Assembly: GCA_910588315.1 (NCBI GenBank)
Contig: CAJUQF010000016.1
Coordinates: 1-21,945, forward strand
Length of the DNA stretch: 21,945 bases
Direction: 5' to 3'
Origin: an uncultured Christensenellaceae bacterium
GTDB lineage: Bacteria; Bacillota; Clostridia; Christensenellales; Pumilibacteraceae
Shown here piece after piece: positions 16,637 through 21,945 of this stretch. A program made the translations under genes and the position numbers. Positions within the stretch are counted from its first letter, which is position 1. Each line of letters begins with the position of its first letter. The notes under the pieces are model-generated. The model was given only the letters and a program-made list of their open reading frames with translations, ran no database searches and was not told the origin of the DNA.

Positions 16637-16912
16637 TTACTCCTCTCCTTGTCGAGAATTTTTAAGCTCGTTCAAAAGCCGAGACTTTTCGGCCTCGAGT
16701 TGTTCGTCCGAAAGATCGGACACCGAACCCGAATCGAATATCATTTTCGCCGCCGTCATGTCCGGCGGAACGTCTTTGACCGTGATCTTGCGCTTGACAA
16801 GCTCGAGCGCCCCGTCGACGACGGCATACTCTTCCACCGTTTCTTTCGCCTCGTAACCGCACGCGCGTTTTATCACGGCGTCCATTATCTCGTCGTTTGT
16901 CTTTATCGCCAT
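16637..16912 (-). CDS. First gene of the head operon, unknown
   Basis: A 91-residue protein beginning MAIKTNDEIMDAVIKRACG. A short strand region (EYAVVDGALELVKRKITVKD) is followed by DVPPDMTAAKMIF and a helical, acidic C-terminus. The D-V-P-P-D-x-x-A-A-K piece recalls small proteins encoded beside phage packaging genes, possibly terminase-small-like, but the protein is too short and too uncertain for that call. The frame extends to 16960; the ATG at 16912 has AAAGGGGA just upstream and is chosen. No clear promoter is visible in the 90 bases ahead of it. Confidence 0.7.
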   Translation of the reverse strand: MAIKTNDEIMDAVIKRACGYEAKETVEEYAVVDGALELVKRKITVKDVPPDMTAAKMIFDSGSVSDLSDEQLEAEKSRLLNELKNSRQGEE

Positions 16913-17000
16913 ACTTCCCCTTTGTCGCGGCACGAAAAAACGGACATAAATTATTCGCACAACTCATGCCGACATCATAAATGTTTCCTGCCGATATATT

Positions 17001-17032
17001 GCAACGAAAAACGGCGTGGTAAGCGCCGTTTT
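17001..17032 (-). terminator. Terminator-like hairpin ending the immunity array
   Basis: A 9-bp stem, AAAACGGCG (17008-17016) with its complement (17024-17032), and a 7-nt loop. On the minus strand it ends in five U residues and GUUGC. It lies 17 bases past the last immunity copy. A close relative lies at 19471-19499. Confidence 0.7.
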
Positions 17033-17048
17033 CGATCATGAATAATTT

Positions 17049-17381
17049 TTACTCGTGAGACTCGCTCAGATATTTGTTCACGCCCCATATCCACCGCTCT
17101 TCCGACATATCGTCGAACGCTTCGAGCGCGGCTTTGCTATACAACCCGATAGTCTCCTAATACGACCGAGCCAAGGCATAACTGCCCTCGATCGGTATAT
17201 CGTCATCGGAGATCATTTCACATAAGTCGGTAAAATATGCCGGATCGGCGGAACTCCGATCTCCCCATAAAAACGGGTTGAGTTCGCTGAGCAGGTCTTC
17301 GAGTTCTTCGGTCTTATGACCGTTTTCATAATATGTCTCTATTGCATAAAAGATAAGAGAAAACATTTCGTGTTTATCCAT
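17049..17381 (-). pseudogene. Immunity-type gene, distal copy, with in-frame amber codon
   Basis: The reading frame would give 110 residues, the length of its two intact paralogs, but codon 75 is TAG (17157-17159). It ends after ALARSY and leaves 35 codons (ETIGLYSKAALEAF ... SESHE) untranslated. Paralogs have Phe or Leu here, so a Leu TTG to TAG change is the simplest origin. Neighbouring genes end with TAG exactly where their homology ends, so the codon is a real stop in this genome. The sequence is identical to the copy next to the toxin except for three substitutions near the 3' end. The amber forms AGGAG nine bases before a TTG, so a 31-residue C-terminal fragment could be reinitiated. 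Confidence 0.8.
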
Positions 17382-17394
17382 ATTTTTTCGGCGC

Positions 17395-17727
17395 CTATTC
17401 TTTATATTCTATCAAATACTCTTTTACTGCTTGATTCCAACGCATTTCCGAACAATTATCAAACGCCTCTAATGCCTCTTCTTTGTATTTATCAAGATTT
17501 TTAACAAATTCTCGTGCCAAAGCGTAACTGCCTTCGACCGGCACCTCGTTATCCTTAATTAACTTTCGAAAATTCGTAATATATACGGGATCGGCAGATT
17601 GCAAATCTCTCCAAGTAAAATGACATAATTCACAAAGCAACGAATGTATGGCGTCGCTCTGCTTAACGTCCGCATAATATGCTTCAAGCACATAATATAT
17701 CATGCTTAACATGTCTACAATATTCAT
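17395..17727 (-). CDS. Immunity-type protein, intact paralog
   Basis: A 110-residue acidic helical protein related to its three neighbours. Shared marks are an N-terminal helix (MLSMIYYVLEAYYAD), the core SADPVYITNF, the turn VPVEGSYALAR and a C-terminal EALEAFDNCSEMRW ... VKEYL. It is the most diverged of the four and the most AT-rich. It stops with TAG. I take it as an antitoxin/immunity protein because the array follows a toxin gene directly; the family itself is not one I can name. There is no strong ribosome binding site, so translation may depend on coupling. Confidence 0.7.
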   Translation of the reverse strand: MNIVDMLSMIYYVLEAYYADVKQSDAIHSLLCELCHFTWRDLQSADPVYITNFRKLIKDNEVPVEGSYALAREFVKNLDKYKEEALEAFDNCSEMRWNQAVKEYLIEYKE

Positions 17728-17749
17728 TTTATTGACTCACTGTACATTT

Positions 17750-18082
17750 CTACTTATGCGGTCCGCTCAAATACTCTTTTGTTGCCCTTATCCACTCTTC
17801 TTCCCCCAATGAATCATAAGCGGTAAGCGCTTCCTCTTTGTGCCAATCCAAAGTTTCGAGATACTTCCGCGCCAAAGCATAACTGCCATCGATAGGAATA
17901 TCGTTTTGAGAAACAAGCTTGCTAAAATCGGAAAAATATGCCGGATCGGCGGATCCTCGATCTTCCCATAAAAAAGGGTTCAACCCGCTTAGCAAATCGC
18001 CTAAATTTTCGTTCTGTTCCAAATCCGTATAATACGACTCCAGCGTAAAATACATCATACAAAACAATTCAAACTTATCCAT
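17750..18082 (-). CDS. Immunity-type protein, intact paralog
   Basis: A 110-residue paralog starting MDKFELFCMMYFTLESYY, with NPFLWEDRGSADPAYF, IPIDGSYALARKYLETLDW and EEEWIRATKEYL. At the position of the amber codon in the outer copies it has Leu. It is closer to them than the other intact copy is. The start is set at 18082 from paralog lengths. An upstream ATG (18109) overlapping the previous stop codon would add nine residues and could be used through coupling. Probably the working protector against the toxin encoded upstream; inference from order only. Confidence 0.7.
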   Translation of the reverse strand: MDKFELFCMMYFTLESYYTDLEQNENLGDLLSGLNPFLWEDRGSADPAYFSDFSKLVSQNDIPIDGSYALARKYLETLDWHKEEALTAYDSLGEEEWIRATKEYLSGPHK

Positions 18083-18101
18083 ATTTTTGTCCCGAACGTT
18101 T

Positions 18102-18434
18102 TTACTCATTAGACTCGCTCAGATATTTGTTCACGCCCCAAATCCACCGCTCTTCCGACATATCGTCGAACGCTTCGAGCGCGGCTTTGCTATACAACCC
18201 GATAGTCTCCTAATACGACCGAGCCAAGGCATAACTGCCCTCGATCGGTATATCGTCATCGGAGATCATTTCACATAAGTCGGTAAAATATGCCGGATCG
18301 GCGGAACTCCGATCTCCCCATAAAAACGGGTTGAGTTCGCTGAGCAGGTCTTCGAGTTCTTCGGTCTTATGACCGTTTTCATAATATGTCTCTATTGCAT
18401 AAAAGATAAGAGAAAACATTTCGTGTTTATCCAT
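18102..18434 (-). pseudogene. Immunity-type gene, toxin-proximal copy, with in-frame amber codon
   Basis: Same frame and same TAG at codon 75 (18210-18212) as the distal copy. The start codon lies two bases after the toxin stop, with GGAG inside the toxin's last codons, the usual coupling of toxin and cognate immunity gene. As read it makes 74 residues (MDKHEMFSLIF ... ALARSY) and lacks the C-terminal third present in the paralogs. AGGAG plus a TTG nine bases on could give a separate 31-residue fragment. It is either dead and protected by the middle copies, or a split immunity protein. Confidence 0.8.
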
Positions 18435-18436
18435 TT

Positions 18437-18769
18437 TCAACTCCAAGGATTTTTATTGAAACCGGTTATCGGATCCCACGGTTTAGGCGTAATATTATAA
18501 CCTCCGTCCTTAATGATACCGTTTCTTACCTCCACCCAAAACTGACCGCCGTCTTTCGTATATTCGGCATACCATCTATGTCCGCGCGCATCCGTATTCA
18601 TATAATTTTTTTCATCCTGCGCCAGCATATACAGTTTTTTTCTGTTCTGGTTTGTATCCAACAAATGTCCGCGTTTTTTTCTGAAAATGTGCTTTAACTG
18701 CGAATCGTTTTTAGGCAATCGCACACTTCCGGAAGTTCCTTTAAAAAGTCCGCTGTTGCCCGATCCCAT
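18437..18769 (-). CDS. Stand-alone polymorphic toxin domain protein
   Basis: A 110-residue protein with a flexible leader MGSGNSGLFKGTSGS, then a compact domain with SQLKHIF (H27), RGHLLDT (H35), a NYMNTD turn, WYAEYTKDGGQFWVEVRNG, and a C-terminal PKPWDPITGFNKNP. I recall this K-H-I-F ... G-H ... W-V-x-V-R-N-G pattern as the C-terminal toxin domain of large polymorphic toxins. The activity is not something I can assign; H27 and H35 are candidate catalytic residues. The start is the ATG at 18769, with AAGGAG eight bases upstream, overlapping the DUF4417 stop as TGATG. No export signal beyond the leader is seen. It is followed by four immunity-type genes. Confidence 0.75.
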   Translation of the reverse strand: MGSGNSGLFKGTSGSVRLPKNDSQLKHIFRKKRGHLLDTNQNRKKLYMLAQDEKNYMNTDARGHRWYAEYTKDGGQFWVEVRNGIIKDGGYNITPKPWDPITGFNKNPWS

Positions 18770-19428
18770 CAGCAATTCTCCTTTATGTGAACTTTGAGAA
18801 TTTCCGATTCAAACGGGACTATTTTTATGCCGCGTTCAGCCGCATATGCAAACAGCTTTTCGGGAGCCTGTCCGTACACGACTATCGCCGTCGGTTCGAG
18901 CCTGTCGACTATATATTTCAGTCCTTCTTCAAACCACAGCCTATCGTCTTTCGCCCGAATGCAGCCGTGTGTGCCGACCGCGATAGTTTTATGTTTTTCC
19001 ACTCCGGCGCACGCCGTTTCGAACGTTCTGCCGTCGCCCCAACGTACGTTGGGTATGACATCTATTCCGTTTGCATTGAGCCATGCGCCTATCGCCCGAC
19101 CTTTGTAGATGTTGAATATCTGCATAGCAAGCGGCATATCGCGGTAAACGCTGAAGTCCGGAGATATAACGCCGCCGAAGCGTTTGAGCATACCGAGATA
19201 ACGTTTCGGATCGTTCCATAAGCGATTATAGCGTTCGTCATGCTCGTAAAAGCATATCCATCTGTCAAAAGTTTTCGATCGATTCGCTTTGGAAAAAGGC
19301 AAAAGCTCGGTCGGCAGTTTTTCGCTCGTTTTTATCTCGGGAATTTCGTACTTTCCCGAAAAACCCGCACGATCCGTCAAAAAGGCGTTGAACACGTCCT
19401 TGCACTTTGCTCGATTATTATACATCAT
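18769..19428 (-). CDS. DUF4417 family protein
   Basis: A 219-residue protein with the DUF4417 pattern. The N-terminal KCKDVFNAFLTDRAGFSGKY is followed by VISPDFSVYRDMPLAMQIFN (about 88-107), GRAIGAWLNANGIDVIPNVRWGD, IAVGTHGCI and AIVVYGQAPEKLF. The conserved D-F-S ... D-M-P, W-G-D and G-T-H-G-C blocks are intact. The family is common in phages and mobile regions of Bacillota; its function is unknown. The stop codon shares one base with the toxin start. A consensus promoter overlaps its start codon, so transcripts from it would begin inside the gene. A paralog lies 440 bases upstream. Confidence 0.85.
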   Translation of the reverse strand: MMYNNRAKCKDVFNAFLTDRAGFSGKYEIPEIKTSEKLPTELLPFSKANRSKTFDRWICFYEHDERYNRLWNDPKRYLGMLKRFGGVISPDFSVYRDMPLAMQIFNIYKGRAIGAWLNANGIDVIPNVRWGDGRTFETACAGVEKHKTIAVGTHGCIRAKDDRLWFEEGLKYIVDRLEPTAIVVYGQAPEKLFAYAAERGIKIVPFESEILKVHIKENC

Positions 19429-19445
19429 TTCCCCCTATATGTCAA
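19417..19445 (-). promoter_or_regulatory. Perfect consensus sigma70 promoter across a start codon
   Basis: On the minus strand TTGACA (19440-19445), a 17-base spacer and TATAAT (19417-19422) match consensus at all 12 positions. The spacer holds the ribosome binding site AGGGGG and the ATG of the DUF4417 gene, and TATAAT forms codons 3-4. Transcription would start near 19410, past the start codon. Confidence 0.55.
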
Positions 19446-19470
19446 GATTGCTTTATAAAAATTTAACGGC

Positions 19471-19499
19471 AACGAAAAACGGCGCGGTGATCGCCGTTT
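19471..19499 (-). terminator. Terminator-like hairpin upstream of the DUF4417-toxin cassette
   Basis: An 8-bp stem, AAACGGCG (19477-19484) with its complement (19492-19499), and a 7-nt loop. On the minus strand it is followed by five U residues counting the stem end. It shares GCAACGAAAAACGGCG with the hairpin at 17001. Confidence 0.6.
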
Positions 19500-19593
19500 C
19501 GGTCAATATATTCGCTTTATTTTACAGTAACTTTACCGATGACTTTTGTCCGATATTCGCTTAATGTCTATACTTATACCGTCGCGCATACGA

Positions 19594-19824
19594 TCATTGA
19601 TTTTTCCCCGATATCAGCTCCAGATCCTCGTCGAGCGCCTCCAACGTTCTTCCGGTATAATACCAAACGCCCGCTTCGTCCTGAACGCATTCTCCGTCGA
19701 ACCGGATAAGCCAATATCCGTCGACCTTCGGTTCGATTATTGTCGCTTCCGCGCCCACGTCGTAACCGTATTGCAAAAATTTTTGTTTATGTACCTTTAA
19801 GCGCACTCTGTCATTTTCTTTCAT
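19594..19824 (-). CDS. Small SH3-like protein
   Basis: A 76-residue protein, strand-rich, opening MKENDRVRLKVHKQKFLQYG. A KOW/SH3-like core (GAEATIIEPKVDGYWLIRFDG, about 24-44) is followed by WYYTGRTLEALDEDLELI. Small proteins of this layout turn up among immunity gene clusters, as I recall, but the function is unknown. The ribosome binding site is weak (TAGGTAAGT). A terminator-like hairpin follows about 95 bases downstream. Confidence 0.65.
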   Translation of the reverse strand: MKENDRVRLKVHKQKFLQYGYDVGAEATIIEPKVDGYWLIRFDGECVQDEAGVWYYTGRTLEALDEDLELISGKNQ

Positions 19825-19870
19825 TACTTACCTACGTATGGTTAATTATGACTCCGATAAAATACTATCA

Positions 19871-20572
19871 TTATCTTACAATAACGTTTCTCATATGCTT
19901 ATCGTACATAAATTTAGCCTTTTCCTTCCAATTTATGTTTTTTGTCCACTCATATGTTGTCGGTAGAAACTCTTTTACATTGCCCTCCATCGATGGGAAA
20001 CGTTCATCATAACAAAGAATCGCTTTGGGTTGTATAACTTCAAGCATTTTATTATAGCCGAGAATAAATTCTTCTTCGCAGTTTTCACGATAATAGGTAC
20101 ACACAGCTACAGTCGAACCTTGCTCAACACCATCAAAACAAAAGTCAAAAGTACTTTCGTCACCCCAACTTATTGTAGGGATGACACGCAAACCCATACT
20201 TTGCCAATATGCCCCGCACCATCTATTTTTAAAAATACTAAATATTTGCAAAGCTTTCGGCATATCGGTAAACACACTGAAATCGGGCGATAACAAAGCA
20301 TAATATTGTTTGAGCTTCTCTATCTCCGTGTATGCTTTGTTATACACTTTATCGAAAAGCCAATCGTATGTAAAAAAATGCACCGTTTTGTGTAAATTTG
20401 CTTCTTCATTGATTTTGGTATTAGTGTAACTTATCAAATCGATTTTATCTAAATTTATGTCCTGTTTTTTTATTAAAGGAAATTGGTATCTTCCCGTAAC
20501 AGGCAACTCATTGCGTACAAGTTCTCTTTTATGTTGTTTTTTTTGTAATTCATATTCCGTGTCTTCGTACAT
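19871..20572 (-). CDS. DUF4417 family protein, diverged paralog
   Basis: About 233 residues, AT-rich. The family blocks are LLSPDFSVFTDMPKALQIFS, CGAYWQSMGLRVIPTISWGD, STFDFCFDGVEQGSTVAVCT and KAILCYDERFPSM. Against the other DUF4417 protein in this window the G-T-H-G-C block is changed to C-T-Y-Y-R. The start is set at the ATG at 20572, six bases after AAGGAG; the ATG at 20578 is too close to that site, and the longer frame to 20626 overlaps the preceding gene. It directly follows the zinc-ribbon immunity gene. Its role is unknown, but the pairing of DUF4417 with toxin cassettes occurs twice here. Confidence 0.8.
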   Translation of the reverse strand: MYEDTEYELQKKQHKRELVRNELPVTGRYQFPLIKKQDINLDKIDLISYTNTKINEEANLHKTVHFFTYDWLFDKVYNKAYTEIEKLKQYYALLSPDFSVFTDMPKALQIFSIFKNRWCGAYWQSMGLRVIPTISWGDESTFDFCFDGVEQGSTVAVCTYYRENCEEEFILGYNKMLEVIQPKAILCYDERFPSMEGNVKEFLPTTYEWTKNINWKEKAKFMYDKHMRNVIVR

Positions 20573-20583
20573 GCTCATCTCCT

Positions 20584-21081
20584 TTATTCGCACTGCATAA
20601 ATGCAGGATCGTCGATTTCGTCCCATATATTTTTCAGCAATTTACCGTCTATGGCGGCGCCGGCAACAAACTCGTTTTTGGAATCGAAAATCTGCAACAT
20701 CCTGCTTGTTCCGTCCCACAATTTCCTATATAATTTTATCTTGTACGGCTCTGCCGCATGATCGCCGAACAGTATTACAGCATACTTTTCTCCGGCATAC
20801 ACAAATGTCATTTCACTGTAAAATAACAATCCGTTAATGAAATCATCAAATGTTGCTTTGAATGGCTCCCCGCTTTCGTATTGCGTCTTTGCGCGAGAAA
20901 GCGGCACAAGCATCGGGTAACTTATGCCCAAACTTTTATCCCATTTTTCATTATCGGCGCTGTTTTTCCAGCCGCAATGCTTACATACATCGGTGTTTCC
21001 GTAATTGTCCGTACCGACCGGACCACCGCAAATGACACATGCAGTAATACTATCAAATTCATACGATTTATGTTCTTTCAT
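20584..21081 (-). CDS. Zinc-ribbon immunity-type protein, second copy
   Basis: A 165-residue paralog of the gene just upstream. The N-terminal zinc ribbon is CVICG ... CKHCGW (about 15-38), followed by GISYPMLVPLSRAKTQYESG, an FDDFINGLLFYSEM helix, a strand region with AGEKYAVILFG, and IDGKLLKNIWDEIDDP near the end. AAGGA lies upstream of the ATG. The ribbon recalls CPCC-type immunity proteins. The cognate toxin may have been lost, leaving this as an orphan, or it may broaden protection against the adjacent toxin. Confidence 0.72.
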   Translation of the reverse strand: MKEHKSYEFDSITACVICGGPVGTDNYGNTDVCKHCGWKNSADNEKWDKSLGISYPMLVPLSRAKTQYESGEPFKATFDDFINGLLFYSEMTFVYAGEKYAVILFGDHAAEPYKIKLYRKLWDGTSRMLQIFDSKNEFVAGAAIDGKLLKNIWDEIDDPAFMQCE

Positions 21082-21119
21082 ATATTTCCTTCCGGATAAG
21101 AATCATAGTCGGGATCGTA

Positions 21120-21587
21120 CTACATAAATCTCGGATTTTCCACTTTACTCCAAATGTCTTTAAGTAATTTACCCGATATACTTGCATTATCGATAAAATC
21201 TTCTTTCGAATTGTACGTATACTGAAATGCGGCGCAACAAAATACTATAGTGTACGGCTCTCCCGAGTAATCTTTTCCTTGTTTGAACACTTCGTAGGTC
21301 TCACCCGAATAGTCGAACAACATCTCGCTGTAAAACAAAAGTCCGCGAACAAATTCATCAAAACTTGCTTTGAACGGCAGTCCGCGCTTGTATTGTTCTT
21401 TCGCGCGAGAAAGAGGCACGAGCATCGGATAACTTATACCGTGCCACTCTTCCATTTTCGTATTATCGCATCCGCGTCTCCAACCGCAGTTGCGGCAATA
21501 TTCATATCCGCCATGTTCAAAATGCAATACCGGGTGTCCGCACACTTCGCACGGCACGACTTCTGTTTTGTTGTCGTCACCAACCAT
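21120..21587 (-). CDS. Zinc-ribbon immunity-type protein
   Basis: A 155-residue protein with CEVCG ... CRNCGW (about 13-36), the same GISYPMLVPLSRAKEQYKRG segment as its paralog, ASFDEFVRGLLFYSEM, GETYEVF and ISGKLLKDIWSKVENP at the end. It starts 16 bases after the toxin gene with a TGAGGTAAT binding site and stops with TAG. Toxin-then-immunity order and tight spacing support its being the cognate protector. The zinc ribbon is seen directly; the immunity role is inferred. Confidence 0.75.
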   Translation of the reverse strand: MVGDDNKTEVVPCEVCGHPVLHFEHGGYEYCRNCGWRRGCDNTKMEEWHGISYPMLVPLSRAKEQYKRGLPFKASFDEFVRGLLFYSEMLFDYSGETYEVFKQGKDYSGEPYTIVFCCAAFQYTYNSKEDFIDNASISGKLLKDIWSKVENPRFM

Positions 21588-21603
21588 TTAATTACCTCAA
21601 ATT

Positions 21604-21897
21604 CTAAAAGTATTTATCGTAATCCGGAACGATTCCGTTTTTATCTCTAATGGGTACCCCGTCGACCCATACCCATACATGGTCATGTGGAAATTCGTGA
21701 TTGTGATGTGAGTCTTGATGATCATAGTCTCTATTGCGTATAACATTTCCGTCGCCGTCATACCATCTACTCTGGACTTTAACATCGCCCACATACAGAT
21801 CGGCACGCGAATTAGGCTCGGCACCATGTGTACTCAAATCTCCGCGTTTGCCATAAATAATAGTCACGCCGCCGCTCGGGACACCGCCACTGCCCAT
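21604..21897 (-). CDS. Stand-alone His-rich polymorphic toxin domain protein
   Basis: A 97-residue protein with a short MGSGGVPSGG leader, then EPNSRADLYVGDVKVQSRWYD, GNVIRNRDYDH and a histidine cluster HHNHEFPHDH (H60, H64, H65, H67, H71, H73). I recall P-N-S ... R-x-Y-D-x-D-G-N ... H-x-F-P-H-x-H as the C-terminal domain of several polymorphic toxins; the histidines look metal-binding or nuclease-like, but the activity is not established here. The ATG at 21897 has a strong AGAGGTGAT site. The leader resembles that of the other toxin in the window. Upstream sequence lies beyond the window, so loss of a larger N-terminal part cannot be excluded, though the start signals look complete. Confidence 0.72.
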   Translation of the reverse strand: MGSGGVPSGGVTIIYGKRGDLSTHGAEPNSRADLYVGDVKVQSRWYDGDGNVIRNRDYDHQDSHHNHEFPHDHVWVWVDGVPIRDKNGIVPDYDKYF

Positions 21898-21926
21898 ATT
21901 ATATCACCTCTCATTAAATATTGCAA
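21898..21926 (-). promoter_or_regulatory. Near-consensus promoter abutting the toxin start codon
   Basis: On the minus strand TTGCAA (21921-21926), a 17-base spacer containing the Shine-Dalgarno sequence, and TATAAT (21898-21903) directly precede the ATG. Predicted transcription would begin at about codon 3, so its use for this gene is doubtful. Confidence 0.4.
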
Positions 21927-21945
21927 TATTTTTATCTTTTACCGC

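Larger units (their letters stand above)
17049..18434 (-). repeat. 333-bp near-perfect direct repeat flanking two paralogs
   Basis: Segments 17049-17381 and 18102-18434 are in direct orientation, offset by 1053 bases. They match at all but three positions (17055, 17057 and the T at about 17088), all in the last 50 bases of the gene. Identity begins exactly at the start codon and runs just past the stop. Recombination between them would delete the two intermediate immunity genes. Confidence 0.95.

Noticed and set aside
16913..17000. A promoter for the head operon (TTGCAA ... TATGAT)
   Set aside because: The spacing is 19 bases and the rest of the context is poor; I could not support it over chance.
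17049..18434. Reassignment of TAG to a sense codon, as in some gut phages
   Set aside because: Several neighbouring genes (416, 17395, 17750, 21120, 21604) end with TAG exactly where their proteins should end, so TAG works as a stop here.
1..21945. tRNA or rRNA genes
   Set aside because: I saw no cloverleaf with a T-loop GTTCGAATC-type signature and no rRNA-like segment on either strand.

Overview
The window reads as a chromosomal segment of a Bacillota (Clostridia-like) gut-type bacterium. Genes have AAGGAG/GGGGA-type ribosome binding sites, promoters are sigma70/sigmaA-like, and families such as MscL, a hybrid kinase with HD-GYP/GGDEF output, BhlA-type holin and DUF4417 are typical of that group. 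Assignment below class level is not supported. Every real gene I can defend lies on the minus strand, so transcription runs from high to low coordinates.

Layout, left to right. 1-415: gene-free DNA with a 35-bp direct repeat and an inverted dispersed repeat. 416-2112: small DUF7662-like protein, a membrane protein, MscL and a small coiled-coil protein. 2259-7989: a three-gene signalling operon with its own promoter. It encodes a membrane hybrid histidine kinase with two receiver domains and a Lys/Ala-rich tail, then a response regulator carrying both HD-GYP and GGDEF domains, then a stand-alone HPt protein. Together they make a complete His-Asp-His-Asp relay ending on cyclic-di-GMP.

8160-16912: a compact podovirus-like (P22-type) head operon. 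In transcription order it holds two small proteins, portal, scaffold-like protein, a 407-nt gap, HK97-fold major capsid protein, a small virion-type protein, a gp4-like adaptor, a gp10-like beta-propeller plug, a small unknown, a BhlA-type holin, a 54-aa mini-gene, a coiled-coil protein and a second holin. A terminator closes it on the left and another hairpin lies just upstream on the right. Terminase, tail fibre or spike, endolysin, integrase and regulators are all absent between these limits, so this is either a decayed prophage or a domesticated head-only system. The gap between scaffold and capsid carries two tandem hairpin units whose stems differ by compensatory changes while loops are conserved, which points to a structured RNA on the minus strand.

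17049-21897: an island of stand-alone polymorphic-toxin cassettes, more AT-rich in its right half. One cassette is a His-rich toxin plus two paralogous zinc-ribbon immunity-type proteins. The other is a DUF4417 protein, a toxin overlapping it by one base, and four tandem immunity-type genes. The first and last of these four are 99% identical and share the same in-frame amber codon. A second DUF4417 gene and a small SH3-like protein lie between the cassettes. All functions are inferred from reading the sequences; no search was run.
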